A program made the position numbers and the translations under genes. A DNA stretch of 64,000 nucleotides from Roseococcus thiosulfatophilus (lineage in GTDB: Bacteria; Pseudomonadota; Alphaproteobacteria; Acetobacterales; Acetobacteraceae): assembly GCF_017311575.1 (NCBI RefSeq), contig NZ_JAFFQY010000055.1:184448-248447 (forward strand), read 5' to 3'. Below, piece by piece: positions 36,522 to 43,565 of this stretch; positions within the stretch are counted from its first letter, which is position 1; each line of letters begins with the position of its first letter. The notes beneath the pieces are model-generated. The model was not told the origin of the DNA. It saw only the letters and a program-made list of their open reading frames with translations, and did no database searches.

Positions 36522-36551
36522 TCCTTCGGATGGGGGGATTGGAAGGGGGCG

Positions 36552-36887
36552 TCAGGCCGCCTGTCGGACCGCCATGGAGCGGTAGCCCGGCGGGGTGTGC
36601 GGCGCGGGCATCGGCACGGGGGCGCCCAGGTGGCGGCCCGCCTCGCGCTGCGCCATGAGGGCGGCGGCGAGGCTCGGCGCCTGCCCGGCGACGGCATCCA
36701 GGGCGGAGGCGAGGTGGCGCAGCGCGCCGGCCAGATCCTGCACGCCGTCGAGGCGGGTGTGGCGCTGCGCCAGCACCTCGCGCAGCAGGTCGGCCAGGAG
36801 GACGGCGTGCGGGTCGGCCGCCATGGTGTTCGAGGGGAAGGCCTGCCCTTGGACCGGCTTCGGCGCGTCGTGGCGGAAAGACTCCAT
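36552..36887 (-). CDS. Small protein of unknown function leading the sulfate operon
   Basis: A 111-residue protein not recognised. It has no signal peptide; the middle (about 28-80) is helical and Leu/Ala-rich (LLADLLREVLAQRHTRLDGV), with a Pro-rich tail ending GYRSMAVRQAA. The start is ATG 36887 with AGGAGG five bases upstream; the GTG directly before it is less well placed. It is the first gene after site B and is co-oriented with sbp-cysT-cysW-cysA, so it probably belongs to sulfate uptake or its control. Confidence 0.65.
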   Translation of the reverse strand: MESFRHDAPKPVQGQAFPSNTMAADPHAVLLADLLREVLAQRHTRLDGVQDLAGALRHLASALDAVAGQAPSLAAALMAQREAGRHLGAPVPMPAPHTPPGYRSMAVRQAA

Positions 36888-36932
36888 CACATCCTCCTTC
36901 GGCTCATGGCGGGCTGGATTTTCCGCCCGCTC

Positions 36933-36952
36933 ATAATTCCTATCGGATTGAT
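36933..36952. promoter_or_regulatory. Candidate Rrf2-type operator, site B
   Basis: ATAATTCCTATCGGATTGAT is an imperfect dyad of the form AT-A-TCC-AT-GGA-T-AT, 46 bases before the small gene that heads the sulfate transport operon. The Rrf2 gene ends 11 bases away on the same strand. This spacing and the copy at site A fit a local sulfur-responsive regulon controlled by that protein, similar in form to CymR/IscR-type sites; no binding data are known to me. Confidence 0.65.
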
Positions 36953-36962
36953 GGAGATTGAA

Positions 36963-37415
36963 TCAAGCGTTTTCTTTTGCCGATTCCTCGGGCGTTTCGC
37001 CCTCGGCCGCCAGCTGCGCGAGGCTGGTTCCGTCCAGGATGCGCGCCGTCGCGTCCCGCACCTGGCGCATCAGCGCGCGGATTTCGCAGCTCGGCGGGTC
37101 CGGGCAATCGGTGCAGGGCTGGTAGGCGGTGAGGCTGGCGCACGGGATGGGCGCCAGCGGCCCGTCCAGCGCGCGGATCACCTCGGAGACGGGAATCTCC
37201 GCCGCCGCGCGGGCCAGCGCATAGCCCCCCGCCTTGCCGCGCCGGCTGGTCAGGAAGCCGTGCCGCCGCAGGTCCAGCAGGATGGCTTCCAGGAATTTCT
37301 GCGGGATATGCCCGCGCTCGGCCAGTTCATGGATGGGCAGGGTGGGCCGCCCCGTGGTGTCGGCGGCCAGGATGCACATGGCCCGCAGCCCGTATTTCGC
37401 CCGCTGCGTTAGCAT
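36963..37415 (-). CDS. Rrf2-family transcriptional regulator with four cysteines
   Basis: A 150-residue regulator with an N-terminal winged helix (MLTQRAKYGLRAMCILA, then IPQKFLEAILLDLRRHGFLTS and GGYALAR). The C-terminal half has Cys92, Cys101, Cys104 and Cys110, spaced C-x8-C-x2-C-x5-C, which could bind an iron-sulfur cluster or sense thiols; this differs from the classical IscR pattern. It lies between fabG and the sulfate operon. A CymR/CysR-like role in sulfur control is inferred from the neighbours and from sites A and B. Confidence 0.85.
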   Translation of the reverse strand: MLTQRAKYGLRAMCILAADTTGRPTLPIHELAERGHIPQKFLEAILLDLRRHGFLTSRRGKAGGYALARAAAEIPVSEVIRALDGPLAPIPCASLTAYQPCTDCPDPPSCEIRALMRQVRDATARILDGTSLAQLAAEGETPEESAKENA

Positions 37416-37437
37416 GGGTGCCTCCCTTCCCCGGCCC

Positions 37438-38175
37438 TCAGGCCATCAACATCCCGCCATTGACGTGCAGCGTGGTGCCCGTGACCCAGGCGGCCTCGTC
37501 CGAGGCCAGGTAGACCACGGCGGCCGCCACGTCCTGCGCCGCGCCCATGCGCGCCAGCGGGATGCGCGAGAGCAGCGTGGTCTTCTGCGTCTCGTTCAGC
37601 TTGTCGGTCATGGGCGTGGCCACGAAGCCGGGGGCGACCACGTTCACGGTCACGCCACGCGGCGCCACCTCCTGCGCCAGCGCCTTGCTCATGCCGATGA
37701 GGCCCGCCTTGGCGGCAGCGTAGTTCGCCTGCCCCGCATTGCCCGTGACGCCCACGATGGAGGCGATGGAGACGATGCGCCCCGCGCGCCGCTTCATCAT
37801 GCCGCGGAGTGCGGCGCGCGCCAGGCGGAAGGGGGCGTTCAGGTCCACTTCGAGGACGGCGTTCCAGTCCTCGTCGCCCATGCGAAGGGCCAGCATGTCG
37901 CGCGTGAAGCCCGCATTGTTCACCAGGATGTCGAGCTTGCCCTGCGCGGCCTCGATGCCCTCCACCAGCGCGGCCGGCGCGGCGGGGTCATTGAGGTCAG
38001 CGGGCATGACGCTGGCGCGGTCGCCCAGTTCCTCCGCCACCGCCTTCAGCTCCGCCTCGCGCCGCCCGGTCAGCACCACATGGGCCCCCTGGGCATGCAG
38101 CGCGCGGGCAATGCCCACCCCGATGCCCGAGCTGGCGCCGGTGACGAGGGCGATCTTGCCGTCAAGCTGGAACAT
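37438..38175 (-). CDS. fabG: 3-oxoacyl-ACP reductase FabG
   Basis: NADPH-dependent short-chain dehydrogenase of fatty-acid elongation, 245 residues. Seen: VTGASSGIG cofactor site (residues about 11-19), NNAG, active-site Ser-Tyr-Lys in SIASIVG...YAAAKAG, and VAPGFVATPM. The neighbouring fabD supports FabG over an acetoacetyl-CoA reductase, though PHA genes are also in the window and PhaB cannot be fully excluded. Its start overlaps the GNAT gene by 14 bases. Confidence 0.9.
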   Translation of the reverse strand: MFQLDGKIALVTGASSGIGVGIARALHAQGAHVVLTGRREAELKAVAEELGDRASVMPADLNDPAAPAALVEGIEAAQGKLDILVNNAGFTRDMLALRMGDEDWNAVLEVDLNAPFRLARAALRGMMKRRAGRIVSIASIVGVTGNAGQANYAAAKAGLIGMSKALAQEVAPRGVTVNVVAPGFVATPMTDKLNETQKTTLLSRIPLARMGAAQDVAAAVVYLASDEAAWVTGTTLHVNGGMLMA

Positions 38176-38602
38176 GCGTCTCTCCGTCGAGGCGTTTCAT
38201 CATGAAGAAGCGGGAATGGCCCGGCGGGTTGTCGGGCAGGGTGCCGAAGAGGGTATAGCCCTGCTTCTCGTAGAAGGGCCGCGCCTGGAAGCTGAGCGTG
38301 TCGAGATAGACGCCGACGCAGCCGCGCGCGCGGGCCTCCTCCTCCATGCGGCGCAGCAATTGCGCGCCCAGGCCGCCGCGCCGGAGGTCCTCCGGCAGAT
38401 AGAACATCACGACGTGCAGCCAGGCGGCGTAGCAATGGCCGTGGATGCCGCCCGCCGGCACGTCCTCGCCATCGCGGAACACCATCAGGCGCAGGGGCTT
38501 GTAGCCATGCGGGCCGATGAAGGGGCCGTTGAAGGCCGCGAAGCCCTCCACCAGCACGTCCTCCAGCGGCGTCTGTTCCGCCTCGGAGATTTCGATCCGC
38601 AT
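38162..38602 (-). CDS. GNAT family N-acetyltransferase, copy 2
   Basis: A 146-residue acetyltransferase. The acetyl-CoA loop is visible as LPEDLRRGGLGAQLLRRMEEEARARG (about residues 73-98), followed by FYEKQGYTLFGTL. Substrate unknown. It is clearly paralogous to the gene upstream (38602-39039): both have LPED-R-GGLGA, QARPFYEKQGY / QAPGFYERQGY and a C-terminal DHSR or GHSR with MKRLD. The start shares one base with that gene's stop. Confidence 0.85.
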   Translation of the reverse strand: MRIEISEAEQTPLEDVLVEGFAAFNGPFIGPHGYKPLRLMVFRDGEDVPAGGIHGHCYAAWLHVVMFYLPEDLRRGGLGAQLLRRMEEEARARGCVGVYLDTLSFQARPFYEKQGYTLFGTLPDNPPGHSRFFMMKRLDGETHVPA

Positions 38603-39039
38603 CAGGCGTGCTCCGCGTCGAGGCGCTTCATCAGGAAGACCCGCGAATGGTCGGGCGGGAAGCCGGTGATCTCGCCGAAGCGCGCATAGCCCTGGCGCTC
38701 ATAGAAGCCAGGCGCCTGGAAGCTGTAGCTGTCCACCCAGGCCCCCACGCAGCCATGGGCGCGCGCGGCCTCCTCCATCTGCCGGACCATCCGGGCACCG
38801 AGGCCGCCGCCGCGCATATCCTCGGGCAGGAAGAACATGTGCAGATAAAGCCAGCCGTACGCGCAGAGGCCCACCAGCGCGCCGGCGGGCTCGGCCTCGC
38901 CGGGGCGGGTGGCGGTCACGGTCAGCGTCAGCGGCCGGGGGTCGCCCGTGAAGGGCGCGTTGAACTCCGACAGGCCACGCTTGGCCAGGCGCAGCGCGGC
39001 GTCATACTCGCCCTCGGTCAGGGTGAGCGTCGCCTCCAT
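38602..39039 (-). CDS. GNAT family N-acetyltransferase, copy 1
   Basis: A 145-residue acetyltransferase, tandem paralogue of the next gene. The acetyl-CoA site is FLPEDMRGGGLGARMVRQME near residue 75; FYERQGYARFGEITGFPPDHSR follows. The start was set at ATG 39039, which shares one base with the fabD stop (TGATG); the longer in-frame extension inside fabD is rejected. Function unknown; the pair may simply ride in the fab operon. Confidence 0.85.
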   Translation of the reverse strand: MEATLTLTEGEYDAALRLAKRGLSEFNAPFTGDPRPLTLTVTATRPGEAEPAGALVGLCAYGWLYLHMFFLPEDMRGGGLGARMVRQMEEAARAHGCVGAWVDSYSFQAPGFYERQGYARFGEITGFPPDHSRVFLMKRLDAEHA

Positions 39040-39980
39040 CAAAGGCTCTTGGCGAAGGCTTCGATGTCGGCGGGCGTGCTGACGGCCATGGCGCTGGCCT
39101 CGGGCGCGTTGCGCTTCATCAGCCCGGTCAGCACCTTGCCCGCGCCGACCTCCACGAAGCGGGTGCAGCCGGCGGCGGCCATGGCGGCCACGCATTCGCG
39201 CCAGCGCACCGTGCCCGTCACCTGGCGGACGAGCAGTTCGCGGATGGCCTCGGGGTCGCTGACCGGCGTGGCGGTCACGTTGGCCACCACGGGCACGGCG
39301 GGGTGGGCCATGCGCGCCTTGGCCAGCGCATCGGCCATCACCTCGGCGGCGGGGGCCATCATGGCGCAGTGGAAGGGAGCGGAGACGGGCAGCAGCATGG
39401 CGCGCTTGATGCCGGCGGCCTTCGCGGCCTCGATGGCGCGTTCCACCGCGGCCTTCGCGCCGGAGACGACGACCTGGCCGCCGCCATTGTCATTGGCGAC
39501 TTCCACGACCTCACCCTGCGCGGCCTCGGCGCAGATGGCGCGCGCCTGCTCGGCCTCCGCGCCCAGCAGGGCGGCCATGGCGCCCTCGCCGGGGGCGACG
39601 GCCTGCTGCATGGCATCGCCGCGCACGCGCAGCAGCCGGGCGGCGGTGGGCAGGTCGAAGGCGCCGGCGGCGGTCAGCGCGCTGTATTCGCCCAAGCTGT
39701 GCCCCGCCACCAGCGCCACGCGCCGGCCGAGGTCAAAGCCCGCCTGCGTGGCCAGCACCCGCACCACGGCGAGCGAGACGGCCATCAGCGCCGGCTGGGC
39801 ATTGGCGGTGAGCGTGAGTTCCTCGGCCGGGCCTTCGAACATCAGGCGGGAGAGGCGCTGGCTCAGCGCGTCATCCACCTCCTGGAAGGTGTGGCGGGCG
39901 ATGGGGAAGGCATCGGCCAAGTCGCGGCCCATGCCCGGGGCCTGGCTGCCCTGGCCGGGGAAGACGAAGGCGAGTGACAT
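39039..39980 (-). CDS. fabD: Malonyl-CoA-ACP transacylase FabD
   Basis: Transfers malonate from CoA to ACP at the start of fatty-acid elongation, 313 residues. The N-terminus FVFPGQGSQAPGMG and the active-site GHSLGEYSAL (Ser near residue 91) are diagnostic; PVSAPFHCAMM carries the catalytic His and VTGTVRWRECV the late conserved region. It starts the leftward group fabD-GNAT-GNAT-fabG. The usual acpP and fabF genes are not in this window. Confidence 0.96.
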   Translation of the reverse strand: MSLAFVFPGQGSQAPGMGRDLADAFPIARHTFQEVDDALSQRLSRLMFEGPAEELTLTANAQPALMAVSLAVVRVLATQAGFDLGRRVALVAGHSLGEYSALTAAGAFDLPTAARLLRVRGDAMQQAVAPGEGAMAALLGAEAEQARAICAEAAQGEVVEVANDNGGGQVVVSGAKAAVERAIEAAKAAGIKRAMLLPVSAPFHCAMMAPAAEVMADALAKARMAHPAVPVVANVTATPVSDPEAIRELLVRQVTGTVRWRECVAAMAAAGCTRFVEVGAGKVLTGLMKRNAPEASAMAVSTPADIEAFAKSL

Positions 39981-40079
39981 TTTGGTTCCGTGCGTGTGGC
40001 GGGATTGCCATTGCCCCACCACGCGCGGCTGTCAACGGGTTAACCTGGCCAGAGGGGTCCGCGCTTCAGGCCAGGGGCT

Positions 40080-41885
40080 TCACGCGTCCATCTTGAGGGC
40101 GGCGATGAAGGCGCTCTGCGGGATTTCGACCTTCCCGAACTGGCGCATCTTCTTCTTGCCCTCCTTCTGCTTGTCCAGCAGCTTGCGCTTGCGGCTGATG
40201 TCGCCGCCATAGCACTTGGCCGTCACATCCTTGGACAGCGCGCTGATGGTCTCGCGCGCGATCACGCGCCCGCCGATGGCCGCCTGGATGGGGATCTTGA
40301 AGAGCTGGCGGGGAATCAGCTCCTTCAGCTTCTCGCATATCTGCCGGCCGCGTTTGTCGGCCGCGCTGCGGTGCGCCATGAAGGAGAGCGCATCCACCGG
40401 CTCGTTGTTGACCAGGATGCTGATCTTGACGAGGTCGCTCTCCGCATAGCCGTCCATCACGTAGTCGAAGCTGGCATAGCCGCGGCTGACGGATTTCAGC
40501 CGGTCGTAGAAGTCGAACACCACCTCGTTCAGCGGCAGGCGATAGACGGCCATGGCGCGGGTGCCGACATAGGTCAGCTCCACCTGCTGCCCGCGGCGCT
40601 CGTTGCACAGCGTCAGGATGGCGCCCAGGTGTTCATCGGGCACGAAGACCGTGGCCTTGATCCAGGGCTCCTCGATGGCCGCGATGCGGGTCGGGTCGGG
40701 CATGTCGGCGGGGTTGTGGAGTTCCTCCACCTCGCCGCTGTTCATGCGCAGCTTGTAGACCACGCTCGGCGCGGTCGCGATGAGTTCCAGGTTGAACTCG
40801 CGCGAGAGGCGTTCCTGGATGATCTCCAGGTGCAGCAACCCCAGGAAGCCGCAGCGATAGCCGAGGCCGAGCGCGAGCGAGGTCTCCTGCTCATAGTGGA
40901 AGCTGCTGTCGTTCAGGCGCAGCTTGCCCAGCGCGTCGCGCAGCTTGTCGAAGTCGTCGGCGTCCACGGGGTAGAGGCCGCACCACACCACCGGGATGCT
41001 GTCCTTGAAGCCGGGCAGCGCCTCGGCCGCGGGGTTGCGGTCATCCGTGATGGTGTCGCCCACGGAGGTGTCGGCCACGGTCTTCATGGCGGCCGTCAGG
41101 TAGCCCATCTCGCCCGGGCCCAGGCTGTCCACCGGCACCATCTTCGGCGTGAAGACGCCCACCTGGTCCACCGTGTAGGTGGCGCCATTGGACATCATGC
41201 GGATCTTCTGGCCCTTCCTGAGGTGCCCGTCCTTGATCCGCACCAGGATGACGACGCCGAGGTAGCTGTCATACCAGCTGTCCACCAGCAGCGCCTTGGT
41301 CGGCGCCTTGGCATCGCCGGTCGGCGGCGGCAGGCGCGTGACGATGGCCTCCAGCACGCCCTCGATGTTGAGGCCGGTCTTGGCGGAAATCTCGACCGCC
41401 TGGCTTGCGTCGAGGCCGATCACGTCCTCGATCTGCTGCTTCACCCGCTCGGGCTCGGCCGCCGGCAGGTCGATCTTGTTGAGGACCGGGACGATCTCGT
41501 GGTTGGCATCAATGGCCTGGTAGACGTTCGCCAGCGTCTGCGCCTCGACGCCCTGCGAGGCGTCCACCACCAGCAGCGAGCCCTCGCAGGCGGCCAGGCT
41601 GCGGCTCACCTCATAGGCGAAGTCCACATGGCCGGGCGTGTCCATGAGGTTCAGCACATAGGTCTCGCCATCCTGGGCCTTGTAGTGGATGCGGACGGTC
41701 TGCGCCTTGATGGTGATGCCGCGCTCGCGCTCGATGTCCATGCTGTCGAGCATCTGTTCCTTCATGTCGCGCAGCGCCACGGTGCCGGTGGACTGGATCA
41801 GCCGGTCGGCGAGCGTGGATTTCCCATGGTCGATATGCGCGACGATGGAAAAGTTGCGGATGCGGTTCAGCGGGGTATCGGTCAT
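40080..41885 (-). CDS. lepA: Elongation factor 4 LepA
   Basis: Translational GTPase that acts on paused or mistranslocated ribosomes. The 601-residue length and domains fit: G1 AHIDHGKST (residues 16-24), G2/G3 ITIKAQTVR and DTPGHVDF, G4 NKIDLP, then EF-G-like domains and the LepA-specific C-terminal domain with [20 protein letters not shown]. Start is ATG 41885 ([12 protein letters not shown]); a longer frame was rejected by alignment with the family. It stands alone between fabD and the RidA gene. Confidence 0.97.
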   Translation of the reverse strand: MTDTPLNRIRNFSIVAHIDHGKSTLADRLIQSTGTVALRDMKEQMLDSMDIERERGITIKAQTVRIHYKAQDGETYVLNLMDTPGHVDFAYEVSRSLAACEGSLLVVDASQGVEAQTLANVYQAIDANHEIVPVLNKIDLPAAEPERVKQQIEDVIGLDASQAVEISAKTGLNIEGVLEAIVTRLPPPTGDAKAPTKALLVDSWYDSYLGVVILVRIKDGHLRKGQKIRMMSNGATYTVDQVGVFTPKMVPVDSLGPGEMGYLTAAMKTVADTSVGDTITDDRNPAAEALPGFKDSIPVVWCGLYPVDADDFDKLRDALGKLRLNDSSFHYEQETSLALGLGYRCGFLGLLHLEIIQERLSREFNLELIATAPSVVYKLRMNSGEVEELHNPADMPDPTRIAAIEEPWIKATVFVPDEHLGAILTLCNERRGQQVELTYVGTRAMAVYRLPLNEVVFDFYDRLKSVSRGYASFDYVMDGYAESDLVKISILVNNEPVDALSFMAHRSAADKRGRQICEKLKELIPRQLFKIPIQAAIGGRVIARETISALSKDVTAKCYGGDISRKRKLLDKQKEGKKKMRQFGKVEIPQSAFIAALKMDA

Positions 41886-42030
41886 GGGGGCCCGGTCTGG
41901 CGGCGCCTGGATCATCCTGGGCGCGGGAATTTCAGCACGGACATAGGCCAGACGGGCGGGAAGTCAAAGCGCGGAGGTGACGAAGCGGCCGCGGGCGGCG
42001 AAGCTGGCCCGACATTTCCGGGAGAGCCCC

Positions 42031-42417
42031 ATGCCCAAGCGCGCCATTTCCTCCGACAAGGTGTTCAAGTCCCGCCTGCCCTTCGCCCAGGCGACGGTGG
42101 CGGGGGGTTTCATGTTCGTCTGCTGCGTGGGCACCAACCGCGAGGGGAAATACGCGGTGGGTGATGCCCGCGCCCAGACGCAGCAATGCATCGACAACAT
42201 CCGCGCCCTGATCGAGGAGGCGGGCGGCACCCTGGCCGACGTGGTGAAATGCACCGTCTATGTGACCGGCCGCGAGCATTGGGCGCCGATGAACGAAGTC
42301 TATTTCGCCAATTTCGCGGAAGACCCGCCGCACCGCGTCTCCTGCATCGTGGCCGGGCTGGGTTCGCCCGATTGCCTGGTGGAGATTGATGCGACGGCCT
42401 ATCTGGGGGAAGGCTGA
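42031..42417 (+). CDS. RidA family protein
   Basis: A 128-residue YjgF/YER057c/UK114 protein, the fold that hydrolyses reactive enamine/imine intermediates of PLP enzymes. Seen: QTQQCIDNIRALIEEAGGTL (middle helix), VVKCTVYVTG, and IVAGLGSPDCLVEIDATA. The catalytic Arg usual in true RidA (near the RVxV segment) is not obvious, as the equivalent reads PPHRVSCIV, so it is a family member of uncertain activity. GGGAGA precedes the ATG. Confidence 0.85.
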   Translation: MPKRAISSDKVFKSRLPFAQATVAGGFMFVCCVGTNREGKYAVGDARAQTQQCIDNIRALIEEAGGTLADVVKCTVYVTGREHWAPMNEVYFANFAEDPPHRVSCIVAGLGSPDCLVEIDATAYLGEG

Positions 42418-43565
42418 GGCAGCAGGGGCGCCAGCCGCAGCATGGCCAAGGCCCCCAGCAGCGGCCCCGCCGCCAGCAAGGCAAACGCCCCGCCCCAGCC
42501 CAGCGCCGGCACCGCCCAGGCCATCATCTGGATCACGGGCACGGTCAGCAGGAAGCCCAGGCAGGTCTGCACCGTCAGCATGGTGCCGACCAGTTCGGGC
42601 GGGGCGCAGAGGCTGGTGCAGGCGCTGAACTGCGCCGAATCCGCCACCACGAAGACGCCCCACACGAAGACCAGCGCCAGCGTCAGCGGCAGGAAGAGAC
42701 CCGCCATGCCGCCCGCCAGCAAGGCGCAGCCGCCGCTGATGAGCATGGCGAGTGCGGCCATCCGCGCCCGGTTGAAGCGGTCGGCCAGCGCGCCCAGCCC
42801 CACGCAGCCGATGGCGCCTGCCCCCACCACCAGCGTGGTCCAGACGCCGGCATCGCCCGGCACGCCCTGTTGCGCCAGGAACAGCCCCACCCAGGCCCAC
42901 ATGGCGTACAGCTCCCACATGTGGCCGAGATAGCCGGCATTCGCGAGGCGCAGCCGCCGGTCGGTGAAGGCCAGCAGCACGGCGCGCGGGTTGAAGGGCG
43001 GGCGGGTGGCCTGGTTGGGGCCCTCCCGGAAGGGCAGCACCAGCAGCCCGCCGAGCGCGGCCAACGCGCCGGACGCCACGTAGACCGCGAGCGGGTCCAG
43101 CCCGCCCAGCAGCGCCGGCAGGGCGTGCGGGGCGGCGGAACCCAGCGTCAGCGCGCCCACCACGATGCCGATGAGCAGGCCCAGATCGCCTTGCGCCCAA
43201 CCCGAAGCGAGCTTCATCCCCACCGGATAGACGCCCGCCATGGCCGCCCCCGCCACGAAGCGCAGGACATAGGCGGCAACCCCGGCCGGCGGCAGGAAGG
43301 CCTGGGCCGCCGTGGCCAGGCCCGCCAGCAGGGCGGAGGCCAGGAACAGCCGCCGCGCCGGCAGCCTGTCGGCCAGCGAAAGCAGCGCCGAGACCAGCGT
43401 CCCCGCCACGAAACCCAGCTGCACCGCCGCCGTCAGCCAGCCCGCCTGCGCGCCCGTGATGGCGCCCGAGGCGAGCAAAGGCGGCACCGTCGCCGCCCCC
43501 GCGAACCACACCGCCGGCGCCAGCATGATCGCCAGCGCGAGCAAGGTGAGGTTCCGCGCCTTCAT
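42399..43565 (-). CDS. MFS transporter
   Basis: A 388-residue membrane transporter with about twelve hydrophobic segments (AVQLGFVAGTLVSALLSLAD and LALVFVWGVFVVADSAQFSA among them). Substrate unknown; it resembles small-molecule or nitrate-type MFS proteins. The start overlaps the pheT stop by four bases (ATGA). Its 3' end overlaps the RidA gene by 19 bases in convergent orientation. Confidence 0.87.
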   Translation of the reverse strand: MKARNLTLLALAIMLAPAVWFAGAATVPPLLASGAITGAQAGWLTAAVQLGFVAGTLVSALLSLADRLPARRLFLASALLAGLATAAQAFLPPAGVAAYVLRFVAGAAMAGVYPVGMKLASGWAQGDLGLLIGIVVGALTLGSAAPHALPALLGGLDPLAVYVASGALAALGGLLVLPFREGPNQATRPPFNPRAVLLAFTDRRLRLANAGYLGHMWELYAMWAWVGLFLAQQGVPGDAGVWTTLVVGAGAIGCVGLGALADRFNRARMAALAMLISGGCALLAGGMAGLFLPLTLALVFVWGVFVVADSAQFSACTSLCAPPELVGTMLTVQTCLGFLLTVPVIQMMAWAVPALGWGGAFALLAAGPLLGALAMLRLAPLLPQPSPR

